Shown one piece after another: positions 25,301-33,960 of a DNA stretch of 45,797 bases. The notes under the pieces are model-generated. The model was not told where the DNA came from. It ran no database searches and saw only the letters and a list, made by a program, of their open reading frames with translations. The stretch covers positions 12,885-58,681 of the IMG/VR virus record IMGVR_UViG_3300030102_006349, one strand, 5' to 3'. A program made the translations under genes and the position numbers. The stretch is from a virus. Each line of letters opens with the position of its first letter. Position 1 is the first letter of the stretch.

Positions 25301-26586
25301 TAGGTACAGTTATTGGTGGCACAGCTCAAGCCATCACTGGTGTAACTGATGAGATGATGCAAAAGGCTAGAGCGTTTGTTCCTGTGTATGAAAAAAACGC
25401 AACATTAATACCAGTGTCATCGCCTGATGCCGATGGTAACTTTAAGTATTTTAATTTTTCATATTCTAATCCATACGATTCATTAGTCAGACCAATCAAT
25501 GCGGTTGTAAATGCTTTTGGTAGAGGAGAATTAAATCAAGACAACGCAAGTACAATTGTATTTAATTCTTTAATTGGTACTCCCGATAATCCTGGAGCTT
25601 TAGTAGAATTCTTTTCACCATTTATATCCGAGTCTATTGGTGTTGAAAGAATCACGGATGTTAGTTTAAGAGGTGGAAAAACAGGAACAGGTAAAGTTAT
25701 TTATAGAGAAACAGATCCATTAGGTGTAAAAATATCTAGAAGTTTAGAACATATCATAGGTGGCCTTAACCCTGGAGCATTTACTTCTGCAGTTAAAATA
25801 TGGGATGGTGCTAGTGGTAGATTTACCGACTATGGTAGTGAAAGAAATTTAAGAGACGAATTAGTAGCACTGATGGCTGGTGTAAGGGTCCAGGAAATTA
25901 AACCTATGCAAAGTATGCCATTTATTATTACATCATTTGGTAGAGATAAAAGAAACATTGGTGCTAAGTTTGCAAGCATTGCTTATAGTGCAAGATCTAC
26001 ACCAGAACAAAAAATTAATGCTTACAAAGTTTGGGTGATGGATTCGTTTAAATCTCAAAAAAATTTAATGAATGTTATTCAAGCTGCAGAAGATTTAGGT
26101 GTAAGTAGAAGTGACTTAAGAAAAGTTTTAAATGATCGTTTAAAAAATAAAACAGAAGTACAAAATTTATTTGCTGGTAGATTTAAAGTACCTACTCCAA
26201 GTGAAGCTAGAGTTAAATCTTTGCTTGAAAGATTAGAAGATCAAAACCTAGATGCAGCATTAAAATTTGAACTAGGTTTAGATGTAGCAGAAGATGCCTG
26301 GGATGATCTAAGAAAAGATGTAAGAAACTTTGATCTTAATGATAGCTTAGAAAGTTTAGAAACATTTATCGATGCAGCTCTAACCTTTGGTGTTAAAGAA
26401 GCAAGAACCTTACCTCCTCGAAGCGCAAACTTAACACCTGTCAATGATGTACCTGCAGTATTACCAGTTGATCAAAACAAAAATGCACAGGTAAACATGG
26501 CTTCTGTTAATACAACTAACTTAGGAACTAAGTATAATTTACTACCAACCGATCAAAAATTTGATAAACTATTTCCCTTTGGATAA
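22351..26586 (+). CDS. giant internal/ejection protein
   Basis: 1411 residues, the largest product in the window and of a size like T7 gp16. The first 230 residues include Gly/Ala-rich segments that could cross a membrane (GGTIGGAIAMLPVAGAVGKK). The rest is highly helical and Lys-rich, with no lysozyme or other catalytic motif I could recognise. Residues around 960-1000 contain another Gly-rich stretch (ATFGGIGTVIGGTAQAITG). The gene is preceded by TAGGAGG and followed after 3 nt by the next gene. Likely role: injection channel or DNA-entry protein; inferred from size and context. Confidence 0.65.
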   Translation: MDWQELSKIAAFQQDQDVVAPESETTIGDYALDVFRAPIGGISDALQGLITLGVLPFDMLTDKDLTGKIDAFFEAVPILNIEAKTGLGQIVQTITQFGVPLGVASKIGRAIPLLRKAGQTTKLSSLPTIGAKGTEIARRAGYWGALGGATDIAVSVPTKNVVLSDMLGITETPDLASATGKELAIAKMKQKLKFGAEGGTIGGAIAMLPVAGAVGKKLLGPVYNKVIDPAAGLVLRQLDSKVLNPLTVGIAGKGKEGSFLTKSIKKAGTKKDKFKNKLYEKLDIPDPSMWAFYNTKGGTFGQTVAGKLSKLKEYFGSAGLMSKGLKNEGDKVTAKLEAITKKFNRKDEYMNEKLYDIVTKMKGNIFDKVTGSPGYRNIMDDLQRERNKITDYIMAPGKVQSDKMLKLVNPAVRKEAKEIKQMLKESNQMVGNMFANSPIKSFKDLASLKMKDADNFFKQRLASFNNKDFTFDVKGEVAAGARKEIKNNILLNQNMRPKNISYKEARTLKDKLAKGKKLNEKETAFNKLLDDEVTVRMNGLKSAVINAGANTNKYFGSIARFTGKDIKKVDDLSDEIRKFLSTPKGQKVEIKDYSPVLDTIIWNNKQVYQRQYFDLVESEWLKNGVVFKNILTDDAAFQDVVRRGIDPSRLRKITARPDAGINSIDDFALDSKFFRNEKMRKPKEGEAAKFDTYFTLPEIANAIQGVKSNFDNLFDVPFYSNIMKFKAGGQITKTIFSPMTQVRNVSTASFFPLASGLIGSRSSVSQAFRDTFEDIFKSGKVDEKIFDDFIDDSVTRGIIDQSIAVNEMKRLAERGVKGLINIDDFMKNPTVKKFVDVYQGGDNVWKIYSDRFYQSALKQAFGDPKATPAKVLDEVKDWYKTVAKEDFIEISSITGAKKTADEALKEVSAYLVTNTIPTYSKVPKIIQSIRDLPLGNFIAFPAEILRTGSNLITIGARELTSTNPYIRQMGARRLIGASATFGGIGTVIGGTAQAITGVTDEMMQKARAFVPVYEKNATLIPVSSPDADGNFKYFNFSYSNPYDSLVRPINAVVNAFGRGELNQDNASTIVFNSLIGTPDNPGALVEFFSPFISESIGVERITDVSLRGGKTGTGKVIYRETDPLGVKISRSLEHIIGGLNPGAFTSAVKIWDGASGRFTDYGSERNLRDELVALMAGVRVQEIKPMQSMPFIITSFGRDKRNIGAKFASIAYSARSTPEQKINAYKVWVMDSFKSQKNLMNVIQAAEDLGVSRSDLRKVLNDRLKNKTEVQNLFAGRFKVPTPSEARVKSLLERLEDQNLDAALKFELGLDVAEDAWDDLRKDVRNFDLNDSLESLETFIDAALTFGVKEARTLPPRSANLTPVNDVPAVLPVDQNKNAQVNMASVNTTNLGTKYNLLPTDQKFDKLFPFG

Positions 26587-26589
26587 ACT

Positions 26590-27195
26590 ATGATAACTTT
26601 AAAACAATTAATAGAAGCACAAAACGTACAAGGACTTGGAGATGAAGACATTAAAGAGATGTCTTATGCTGTAAAACCTAGTCAGACTCAAGACTCCACA
26701 GGCATTATGCAATTTATTCAGGACTATGGAATAAATCCAGCTTCGGCTGCATTAAACATAGGAATTGGAGCAGTTACAGGTATACCTTTTCTTGGAAGTG
26801 CTTTGCAAGGTTTAGGAGGCATGTTTAAACCACGTTCTGCATTAGATCAATACATGTTAGATAGTTATGGCGGATATGGAGACATGGGATTAAAAGATAA
26901 ATTTGGTTACAACATTATTAACGCTGCTAATAATTATATGGTTCCAGGAAGTAGCTCTTATAGATCTCATCAATTAGAAGCGTTAAGAGGATTGGATCAA
27001 AATGTAGCTAATCAATTTTACTTAGATAATTATGGTAAAACTTACGATCAGGTTTATTCAGATGCTCAACAAAAAACAGATCCTTTTAGTCAAGATGTAG
27101 ATGTGGGTTCAGGCGCTGACTATTACGGAGGACCTTCGACTCAAGAAACAGCTGGACCAGGATATGATGACATATCAGAAGCAGGGAGTTTTTAA
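26590..27195 (+). CDS. small internal virion protein
   Basis: 201 residues. Gly/Ala-rich hydrophobic middle (ALNIGIGAVTGIPFLGSALQ) flanked by Asp/Tyr-rich parts (YMLDSYGGYGDMGLKDKFGY, GADYYGGPSTQETAG). It follows the giant ejection gene by 3 nt and shares its last base with the next start. Most likely the last of the internal/ejection proteins. No family recognised. Confidence 0.55.
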   Translation: MITLKQLIEAQNVQGLGDEDIKEMSYAVKPSQTQDSTGIMQFIQDYGINPASAALNIGIGAVTGIPFLGSALQGLGGMFKPRSALDQYMLDSYGGYGDMGLKDKFGYNIINAANNYMVPGSSSYRSHQLEALRGLDQNVANQFYLDNYGKTYDQVYSDAQQKTDPFSQDVDVGSGADYYGGPSTQETAGPGYDDISEAGSF

Positions 27196-27371
27196 TGCCA
27201 AAAAAATCAGCGTTACAAAAAATAGAACATCATGAAAGAATTTGCAGATACATGCAAAAACAAACATTCGATAGAATAGATAGAATGGAAGCACGAATTG
27301 CTAGAATGGAAAAGTTTATAGTAGGTGGATTAGGTGCGATTCTTTTAGCTGTACTTTCAAATCATATATAA
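27195..27371 (+). CDS. small holin- or XhlA-like membrane protein
   Basis: 58 residues: an N-terminal helical, Arg-rich stretch with repeated IxRM units (DRIDRMEARIARMEKF) and one C-terminal hydrophobic segment (FIVGGLGAILLAVLSN). This is the layout of XhlA-type haemolysin and holin-like proteins: a coiled coil and a single membrane span. It overlaps the internal protein by one base. It may help lysis, but the endolysin is about 12 kb away, so it could instead belong to the ejection set. Confidence 0.55.
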   Translation: MPKKSALQKIEHHERICRYMQKQTFDRIDRMEARIARMEKFIVGGLGAILLAVLSNHI

Positions 27372-27373
27372 TA

Positions 27374-27583
27374 TTAACGACAAATACATCCAATAAAATC
27401 TCCACTGCCATCGTTCATTACGTGTTTGTTAATTGGATAGTCATGATAAGTAGCAAATTCTAAACGAACAATATCACATAAATTAAAACAATTTACTTCT
27501 GAATATATCTTAATGTGTTCTAACATTTCTTTAGTTACTGAAACTAAACTATACATACCATCGTGAAGAATAATTAAATCCAT
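27374..27583 (-). CDS. small hypothetical protein
   Basis: 69 residues, starting 10 nt inside the 3' end of the upstream - strand helicase gene and preceded by a GGAGAAGAG-like site. Cys-containing and compact (SEVNCFNLCDIVRLEFATYH; NDGSGDFIGCICR). It converges with the holin-like gene with a 2-nt gap and no visible terminator. No known family. The tight coupling to the helicase suggests it is a real gene of the same operon. Confidence 0.55.
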   Translation of the reverse strand: MDLIILHDGMYSLVSVTKEMLEHIKIYSEVNCFNLCDIVRLEFATYHDYPINKHVMNDGSGDFIGCICR

Positions 27584-29004
27584 TGTTTTAACTCTTCTCC
27601 CATGACTTCAGAAGCTATATTTATTTTTTTACGTAAAGCTTTAACAATACGTTCATCAACAGTTTTTTCAGCTATAATATCAATATAAGTCATTTTTCTT
27701 TTTTGACCGATACGATTTATTCTAGCTTCCGATTGAGTTCTTTTTTCTAAATCATATCCGTTAGAATAATAAATCATAACATTAGCCTCAGTAAGTGTAA
27801 TACCATATCCACCAGTTTGAGGTGTACCTACTAAAAATCTAATTTTAGAATCAGGATCTTGTATTTCTTTAATAGCTTTGGCTCTGTCTGCAGTAGAGGT
27901 AGACCCATAATAAGTCATCACGGAACCCGGATATACTTTTTCAACAGCTTTAACAATGGAGTCTATGTCGTGTCTCCAATGGGCCCAAATAATTGCTTTA
28001 CCTTCTACCTCTTCCAGGATATTCATTAAAGCAGGAATCCTTTCGTTTTTAATAATTTTTAATGTACCATCGTCTGCTTTAAAATGACCGCAAGTAATTT
28101 GTTGGAGTCTCATTAGTTGAACTAACGCTGTAGATGTAGTCATTATTTTACCATCCATTTGAGCAAGAGCTACTTGTTTCATTTGATCATAAATCTTTTG
28201 TTGTTCTTTACTTAATTGAATAATTCTTTTTTGATAAGTGTAATCTGGTAAATCTAAACAATCTTCTTTTAAAACTCGATCAGAAAATAAAGCAATTTTG
28301 TCGGATAGTTCTTGTAAATTTTTATAGCCCACAGGAACTTTAGCACTATGGGAACCAAAGTTCATAGTTTTTAAAATAGCATATCTAGATCTAAACGCTA
28401 GGTAAGAAGTAAAATCTAATAAGCCTTCATCTAAAAATTCACATTGTTTATACAAATCAAGTGGGGATTTAGTAATAGGAGATCCAGTTAAAATTCTTCT
28501 ATACTTTGCATACCTACCTAACGAGCAAATACTTTTAGATCTTTTGGCGTCAGGATTTTTAATAGTTGTAGACTCATCAATGGCCATCATTGTTCTATGA
28601 CATCTTAAAAATTTAGCTGCAAACTCTACACCTTTTTCTGTGCTAAAAGCATCAACATTCATAATTAATATGTGAAGATCTTCACCAGGTTCAAATAAAG
28701 TATCTAGTTTTAATTGTTGACCTTTATTAATATTAGCTTGCCACAAAACCATTTTATAATCTATGTGATCAACCATGTGAGTAGGAATTTCCGAATCAAA
28801 CCAGTTTTTGTATACACCTTTAGGTGCTACTAAAAGTAGGCCATTTATTTTACCTTTATCATAAAGCATAGATACATTATCTATTAATACTTTTGATTTA
28901 CCTGTACCCATTTCCATAAAGTACGCAAAGTTTTCTTTAGTCCACGATTTTTTTAACGCAGATAATTGATGCCCATAAGGCTTTGTTTTAAATTTATAGT
29001 TCAT
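27574..29004 (-). CDS. SNF2-family DEAD/H-type helicase
   Basis: 476 residues from ATG 29004, preceded by GAAAGAAG; an ATG at 29037 would add 11 residues that lack a good site. Superfamily 2 motifs are present: MEMGTGKS (Walker A), MAIDEST (motif II, DEST instead of DEAH), LTGSPITKSPLD (motif III region), and TGGYGITLTEANVMIYYS with SEARINRIGQKR (motifs V and VI). Such phage proteins act in replication, recombination or transcription-coupled remodelling. It is on the opposite strand to its neighbours and diverges from the gene at 29068 across a shared promoter gap. Confidence 0.88.
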   Translation of the reverse strand: MNYKFKTKPYGHQLSALKKSWTKENFAYFMEMGTGKSKVLIDNVSMLYDKGKINGLLLVAPKGVYKNWFDSEIPTHMVDHIDYKMVLWQANINKGQQLKLDTLFEPGEDLHILIMNVDAFSTEKGVEFAAKFLRCHRTMMAIDESTTIKNPDAKRSKSICSLGRYAKYRRILTGSPITKSPLDLYKQCEFLDEGLLDFTSYLAFRSRYAILKTMNFGSHSAKVPVGYKNLQELSDKIALFSDRVLKEDCLDLPDYTYQKRIIQLSKEQQKIYDQMKQVALAQMDGKIMTTSTALVQLMRLQQITCGHFKADDGTLKIIKNERIPALMNILEEVEGKAIIWAHWRHDIDSIVKAVEKVYPGSVMTYYGSTSTADRAKAIKEIQDPDSKIRFLVGTPQTGGYGITLTEANVMIYYSNGYDLEKRTQSEARINRIGQKRKMTYIDIIAEKTVDERIVKALRKKINIASEVMGEELKQWI

Positions 29005-29021
29005 AATATTTCTTCTTTCTG

Positions 29022-29057
29022 TTGACAAACCTATCATTGATCTATATCAAATGTCAA
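29022..29057. promoter_or_regulatory. divergent promoter region between helicase and 29068 gene
   Basis: A TTGACA faces + at 29022-29027 (with TATATC at 29043-29048 after 15 nt) and another faces - at 29057-29052 (TGTCAA on +). They bracket a 36-nt inverted-repeat-like stretch and face the two flanking start codons. The -10 boxes are weak, so at least one arm may rely on an activator. Confidence 0.4.
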
Positions 29058-29067
29058 TAGGAAAGTT

Positions 29068-29418
29068 ATGAACAAAGTTTATATAATACAAGAACTACCC
29101 GGCACTAAGATAGGAGCTCCTAAATTTAATATAATGGGGGCACAAAAGTTTGGCACATTAAAAACTTTGTTACCAGAACATTCACAAATTATTTTATCCC
29201 CAGGTCCTTTAATTTTTAAATTAAGAAAATTATTAGATAAATATACAGAGAATGATTATTTACTACTTACAGGCGATCCAGCTATCATTGGGGTTGCATG
29301 TTCAATTGTGGCAGATAAAACAGGTGGTAAATTTAATTTGTTAAAATGGGACAGACAAGAAAAAACATACTATCCCATAGAAATAAATTTATATGAACAA
29401 GGAAAGATTGAAGATTAA
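29068..29418 (+). CDS. conserved hypothetical protein
   Basis: 116 residues. Mixed alpha/beta, with a short Pro-rich start (YIIQELPGTKIGAPKFNIMG) and alternating hydrophobic strands (NDYLLLTGDPAIIGVACSIV). AGGAAAG precedes ATG 29068. It is probably co-transcribed with the replication genes or under the promoter at 29421 for those that follow. No motif is diagnostic. Confidence 0.55.
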   Translation: MNKVYIIQELPGTKIGAPKFNIMGAQKFGTLKTLLPEHSQIILSPGPLIFKLRKLLDKYTENDYLLLTGDPAIIGVACSIVADKTGGKFNLLKWDRQEKTYYPIEINLYEQGKIED

Positions 29419-29420
29419 AC

Positions 29421-29448
29421 TTGACATAGGATATTATGACATTATACT
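29421..29448 (+). promoter_or_regulatory. strong sigma70-like promoter for the replication genes
   Basis: TTGACA (29421-29426), 16 nt and TATACT (29443-29448): consensus -35 and near-consensus -10. A TAGGATAT (29427-29434) sits in the spacer; the same 8-mer occurs at two other promoters (40271-40278 and 43408-43415). The gene start is at 29485. Confidence 0.72.
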
Positions 29449-29484
29449 AACAACATTATTAACTACTACGAAAGGTAAAAAGAC

Positions 29485-30039
29485 ATGAGTATAAATCTAG
29501 AAGAAGACAAAGTTGATTCGTTGGCTAATAAAAATACCAACGACATCAAAGAGTTATCTTCTCAAGTTGTAAAGTTAAGAAGCTTGGAAGATACGTATGC
29601 AAAAAAAGAAGAAGAATTAAAAAAACTAAAAAATGATATGGACGTTTTATCTGGTGAGGTTATACCTACTATGATGACAGAAATGAATATATCAAAATTT
29701 AGTTTAGCAGACGGGGCAGCTGTAGAAGTTAAACCCGTTTATGGTGCTTCCATTCCTAAAGCAAAACAGGAAGAAGCATTTAACTGGCTTCGTAATAATG
29801 ACTTGGGGGATCTTATCAAAAATGAGATCACCGTTTCCTTTGGTCGTAACGAAGATAACAAGGCAGCAGAGTATGCTGTCCTTGCACAAGGTCAAGGATA
29901 TCAACCTACCCAGAAGTTAAAGGTTGAGCCTATGACACTTAAAGCATTAGTTCGTGAGCGTCTTGAATCTGGGAAAGAGATGCCCACGGACTTATTTAAC
30001 GTGTTCGCAGGAAACAGAACCAAAATAACGAGGAAATAG
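29485..30039 (+). CDS. conserved phage protein with N-terminal coiled coil
   Basis: 184 residues. About the first 50 form a coiled coil (LEDTYAKKEEELKKLKNDMD), then a globular part with IPTMMTEMNISKFSLADGAA and GASIPKAKQEEAFNWLRNN, a pattern I know from many phage proteins near replication genes. No catalytic residues are evident. It lies behind the strong 29421 promoter and 4 nt before the next gene. Perhaps a replication accessory factor. Confidence 0.6.
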   Translation: MSINLEEDKVDSLANKNTNDIKELSSQVVKLRSLEDTYAKKEEELKKLKNDMDVLSGEVIPTMMTEMNISKFSLADGAAVEVKPVYGASIPKAKQEEAFNWLRNNDLGDLIKNEITVSFGRNEDNKAAEYAVLAQGQGYQPTQKLKVEPMTLKALVRERLESGKEMPTDLFNVFAGNRTKITRK

Positions 30040-30043
30040 AAAA

Positions 30044-30823
30044 ATGAGCAAAGAACCAATGACGAAGAAAAGCAATGCTCTGTCTACAAACGTTTTGTTT
30101 GAGGCAGATTCAAGTGTGCAAACTGGTGTGGTAACTCAAGAAGATCTTGCATTACCATTCCTTAAAATACTTGGTCAGTTATCTCCTGAAGTAAACAAGA
30201 GAGACGGCAAGTATGTTGAAGGTGCTGAACCTGGAATGATTTATAACTCAGTAACAGGTGAACTCTTCAATGGTGAAAAAGGAGTCCAAGTGATTCCTTG
30301 TTACTACAAACTCGAATATGTCGAGTGGAAAGATAGAGGAAAAGATGGATCAGGTGCTCCGGTCAATATCTATCCTTCATCAAGTGACATCATGACTAAA
30401 ACAACTAGAGGCGGTGACTTCAAAGATAGACTTCCAAATGGAAATTATATTGAGAAGACTGCGCAACATTTTGTAATAGTCAATAGCGATTCACCAACTA
30501 CTGCATTGATAGCTATGAAATCTACTCAATTAAAAATTAGTAGAAAATGGAATAGCATGATGCAAAGCATAAAGATGCAAGGTAAAAATGGTATGTTTAC
30601 TCCAGCATCTTTTAGCCATCTTTATCAACTAAAAACTGTGCAGCAGTCTAACGACAAAGGCACATGGTTTGGTTGGGAGGTGAGCAAGATAGGTCCAATC
30701 GCAGATGCTGCGTTGTATCAACAAGCCAAAAGTTTTGCTGAAAGCATTTCTAAAGGAGATGTACAAGTAAAACATGGTGAGGATGATGCTGCAAAAGCTA
30801 CAGACGGATCAGCTCACTACTAG
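30044..30823 (+). CDS. putative single-stranded DNA-binding/replication protein
   Basis: 259 residues. An acidic N-terminal linker leads to EDLALPFLKILGQLSPEVNK and then a conserved beta-rich core (EPGMIYNSVTGELFNGEKGV, CYYKLEYVEWKDRG). The final 20 residues are acidic and disordered (GDVQVKHGEDDAAKATDGSA), like the C-terminal tails of phage ssDNA-binding proteins. Position upstream of the primase supports a replication role. The family name is uncertain; the acidic tail and location are the only evidence for SSB-like function. Confidence 0.5.
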   Translation: MSKEPMTKKSNALSTNVLFEADSSVQTGVVTQEDLALPFLKILGQLSPEVNKRDGKYVEGAEPGMIYNSVTGELFNGEKGVQVIPCYYKLEYVEWKDRGKDGSGAPVNIYPSSSDIMTKTTRGGDFKDRLPNGNYIEKTAQHFVIVNSDSPTTALIAMKSTQLKISRKWNSMMQSIKMQGKNGMFTPASFSHLYQLKTVQQSNDKGTWFGWEVSKIGPIADAALYQQAKSFAESISKGDVQVKHGEDDAAKATDGSAHY

Positions 30824-30879
30824 AATTCCCTCTGGGAATTGTTGCAACTGGGGTGATGAAGCGAGAGTGGAGTCACCCC
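30824..30879 (+). terminator. tandem hairpins between SSB-like and primase genes
   Basis: First stem AATTCCC (30824-30830), loop TCT, GGGAATT (30834-30840); then the palindrome GTTGCAAC (30841-30848); then GGGGTGA (30850-30856) and TCACCCC (30873-30879) with a 16-nt loop and CTT after. Partial terminator or structured leader before ATG 30893. There is no long T run. Confidence 0.5.
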
Positions 30880-30892
30880 TTAATAAGGAAAG

Positions 30893-32515
30893 ATGGAACA
30901 TAAATTTATAGACATATTTACAGGTCTTAAAAGAGACTATGGTTATGCAGATGTAAACTCTGCGTACAAAGATCCTGCTACAGGCAAATTAAAATTAAAA
31001 TATGGTTGGGCAGCAAAAGAATTATTAGAGTCCGATTATCTAGACCATCTCACAGGTAAAAAATCTATTGGTATTCAACCTTGTAATGATGAAGGACTCG
31101 CTAAGTTTGGAGCAATTGATATAGATTCAGACGAGTATGATAACTTTGACTTAAGAAAGTATTTAGAAATTATTGATAAAAAAAATATTCCAGTAGTACC
31201 AGTTAAATCTAAAAGTGGTGGATTACACATTTATGTATTCTTTAAAGAACCAGTCAAAGCAAGTTTTGTAAGAAACTTTTTAGATAAATTATTATTTACA
31301 TTTGATTTAAAAGCATCAACAGAAATATTTCCAAAACAAACACAACTTGGTGTAGGCTCAGATCAAAAACCAATTAATGGTAACTTTATTAATCTACCTT
31401 ACTATAATCGTAATGAAAGAGTTGGTGTAAATTTAGATGGTACTGAGTTTACTTTTGAACAATTTATAAAAGTCGTCGAGGCTAACACAAAAACCAAAGA
31501 AGAACTAGAAGAATTTGCAGATGAATTAATTAGACTCGAACTTACTGGAGGTGCGGATGAATTTGTGGATGGTCCTGTGTGTCTTCAAAGATTATCAAAA
31601 TCTAAATTAGATGATTACAGAGACAGATTTATTTATAATTATATGGTCTTCGCTAAAAAGAAATACCCTGACAATTGGGAAGAAAAACTTTTAGAAGGTG
31701 CAAGAAATTATATTGTTTATGATAATATTTGGGGAGATGAAAAAGTAAAACAAAAAATTAAAGCTTATAAAAAAGATACTGCAGGTCATACTTGTTCTGA
31801 GGAACCCATCAATAGTATGTGTGTTAAATCAGAATGTTTAAAAAGAAAATATGGGGTAGCCTCAGATAAGGTAAAAAGATTTCCTACATTGTCTGCATTA
31901 ATCAAAATAGATTATTCACCAGACCCAGAGTTTAGATTTACGGTGCATTACAATGACAAAGTCGAAGGTGAAACTACACAACAAATAATCGCGAGAGATA
32001 TAAATTACATCATGGACCAAGAAAAACTTAGACGTTTAATTGGAGCACATACACCTATTCCACCTCCACGAATCAAAGGTGATGATATGCAAACTATTTT
32101 AGATACTTTATGGCAAGGAATGAAAACAGAAAAAGCTCCTCCAGGTACATCACCAAAAGAAGTATTACACAAACATTTAGAAGATTACATTCATGGTGTT
32201 CCAGCAGTTAGTGATGCTGCATTTAGGAGTGGTAGCACATTAATTGATACAGATGGTTATGCTTATTTTGTATTTGATCCATTTTATAATTTTTTAAAGA
32301 ACAAAGAATGGAAAGCTAAAATAGATAGAACCGGACAAATGTTAATGGATTTTTTTGAAGCTGAACTTAGACACGCTAAAAGATATCCTAAAAAAGCAAC
32401 AGAAAAAAAATCCAACAATCCGGTTAGATGTGTAAAAATTTCTATGAAATATTTTGACAAAGAAGAAAATGAAATAGAAATTTTACCAATGAAGAGTAAA
32501 AAAGATATTCTTTAA
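30893..32515 (+). CDS. archaeo-eukaryotic-type (AEP) primase-like protein
   Basis: 540 residues. The N-terminal half has the AEP active-site pattern: GAIDIDSD (73-80), KSKSGGLHIYVFF with H112, and GNFINLPYYN, in order. A zinc-like cluster (HTCSEE, CVKSEC) lies about two thirds along, near residues 298-314, and the C-terminal part is helical and unassigned. Such proteins make RNA or DNA primers and can be polymerase-like. It starts 13 nt after a hairpin. It is directly coupled (shared base) to the UvrD-like helicase gene. No bacterial DnaG or T7 gp4-type primase appears in the window. Confidence 0.78.
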   Translation: MEHKFIDIFTGLKRDYGYADVNSAYKDPATGKLKLKYGWAAKELLESDYLDHLTGKKSIGIQPCNDEGLAKFGAIDIDSDEYDNFDLRKYLEIIDKKNIPVVPVKSKSGGLHIYVFFKEPVKASFVRNFLDKLLFTFDLKASTEIFPKQTQLGVGSDQKPINGNFINLPYYNRNERVGVNLDGTEFTFEQFIKVVEANTKTKEELEEFADELIRLELTGGADEFVDGPVCLQRLSKSKLDDYRDRFIYNYMVFAKKKYPDNWEEKLLEGARNYIVYDNIWGDEKVKQKIKAYKKDTAGHTCSEEPINSMCVKSECLKRKYGVASDKVKRFPTLSALIKIDYSPDPEFRFTVHYNDKVEGETTQQIIARDINYIMDQEKLRRLIGAHTPIPPPRIKGDDMQTILDTLWQGMKTEKAPPGTSPKEVLHKHLEDYIHGVPAVSDAAFRSGSTLIDTDGYAYFVFDPFYNFLKNKEWKAKIDRTGQMLMDFFEAELRHAKRYPKKATEKKSNNPVRCVKISMKYFDKEENEIEILPMKSKKDIL

Positions 32516-33960
32516 TGACCAAAGTTACAAAAATATATGGCCCTCCTGGCACGGGGAAGACAGAAAAATTAATTCGAAGAGCGATGGCTTACATTAGAGT
32601 AGGCACTCCAGTGAATCGAATAGGTTATTTTGCTTTTACTCGTAAAGCTGCACATGAAGCAAGGGACAGAATGCTTACCAAGAATCCTCAATACAAAAAG
32701 AAACAACTTAGATATTTTCAAACATTACACTCTCTAGCTTTTCATAGTTTAGGATTAAGAGAAGAAAATGTTATGCAGGACTATCACTATAATGATCTTG
32801 GAAAAGAATTAAGTATAAGAGTCAATGCTAAAAAAGATGCGGATGCTTCACCCTACCTAACTTGTGATAATGAATACTTTCAAATTATTTTAAAAGCAAA
32901 AGAAAAAGATATTTCAGTTTGGGATGAGTATTGCACAGGAGAACATTCAACTAATGTAAAACCAGATTTATTAAAACACATTGAAGCAAACTACAATCAT
33001 TACAAACATCCAGACATAAATAACTTGGTAGATTTTACTGATATGATTCATGGCATTGTTCAACAACCACATAAAGTTCCCGACTTTGACGTAGTATTTA
33101 TTGATGAAGCCCAAGATCTGTCTCCCATACAATGGAAATTTTATGATATAATAAAATCTAAATCTAAAAATGTTTATCTTGCTGGAGATGATGACCAAGC
33201 AATATATGGTTGGGCAGGTGCAGATGTAGATAGATTTATTGAAGAACCAGCCAAAGAAAAAGTTTTATCCAGGTCAAGAAGAATTCCAAAAGCAGTGCAA
33301 GATATATCAGAGATTGTTACTGCAAGAATTGAAGGTCTCCGAGCAACTAAAAATTATTTACCTAGAGATGAAGAAGGATTATGTAGTAAAATCAATAGCT
33401 TAGAAAACGTAGATCTTCACCAGGACAACTGGCTAATCCTCACTAGAACTTTATCTAGAGCCAAAGAAGTGTGCGATCTTTTAAAAGTAAAAGGTTTGTA
33501 TTATGAAAACAGAAATCAAAAAAGTTACAATACAAAACTTTACAAAGCAATTATTAATCATACTAAATGGTTAAATGGTGAAGAAGTATCTGAAACAGCT
33601 CTTGAAGATATAAAAGAATACATGGGTAATCGAGAACTTAAAAAAGATTTAAAATGGTTTGAATGTTTTGACAACGCCCCAGCTGAAGATAAGATTTATA
33701 TTAGACTCATGCTATCAAACAAAGAAAAATTAAGTGAAGATGCAAGAATTAAAGTATCTACAATCCATGCTGCAAAAGGGGGAGAATGTGAGAACGTAAT
33801 TTTAGTATTAGATAATGCTAAAAAAATTAGAGAAGCTACAATAAAAAGTGTAATAAAGCGTGACGAAGAGCACAGAGTATGGTATGTAGGTTGCACGAGA
33901 GCAAAAAGAAATTTATATTTAATGAGAGCAAAAATTGAAAGGAAGGGTTATCAGTTATGA
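32515..33960 (+). CDS. UvrD/PcrA-like superfamily 1 DNA helicase
   Basis: 481 residues with complete SF1A motifs: GPPGTGKT (I), FTRKAAHEARDR (Ia), VFIDEAQDLSPIQW (II), AGDDDQAIYGWAGAD (III), VSTIHAAKGGECENVILV (V) and VWYVGCTRAKRNLYL (VI). Shorter than bacterial UvrD (about 720), as in phage versions. It would unwind DNA for replication or recombination. It starts at the stop of the primase and overlaps the DUF3310 gene by 4 nt, so the operon is continuous. Confidence 0.92.
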   Translation: MTKVTKIYGPPGTGKTEKLIRRAMAYIRVGTPVNRIGYFAFTRKAAHEARDRMLTKNPQYKKKQLRYFQTLHSLAFHSLGLREENVMQDYHYNDLGKELSIRVNAKKDADASPYLTCDNEYFQIILKAKEKDISVWDEYCTGEHSTNVKPDLLKHIEANYNHYKHPDINNLVDFTDMIHGIVQQPHKVPDFDVVFIDEAQDLSPIQWKFYDIIKSKSKNVYLAGDDDQAIYGWAGADVDRFIEEPAKEKVLSRSRRIPKAVQDISEIVTARIEGLRATKNYLPRDEEGLCSKINSLENVDLHQDNWLILTRTLSRAKEVCDLLKVKGLYYENRNQKSYNTKLYKAIINHTKWLNGEEVSETALEDIKEYMGNRELKKDLKWFECFDNAPAEDKIYIRLMLSNKEKLSEDARIKVSTIHAAKGGECENVILVLDNAKKIREATIKSVIKRDEEHRVWYVGCTRAKRNLYLMRAKIERKGYQL

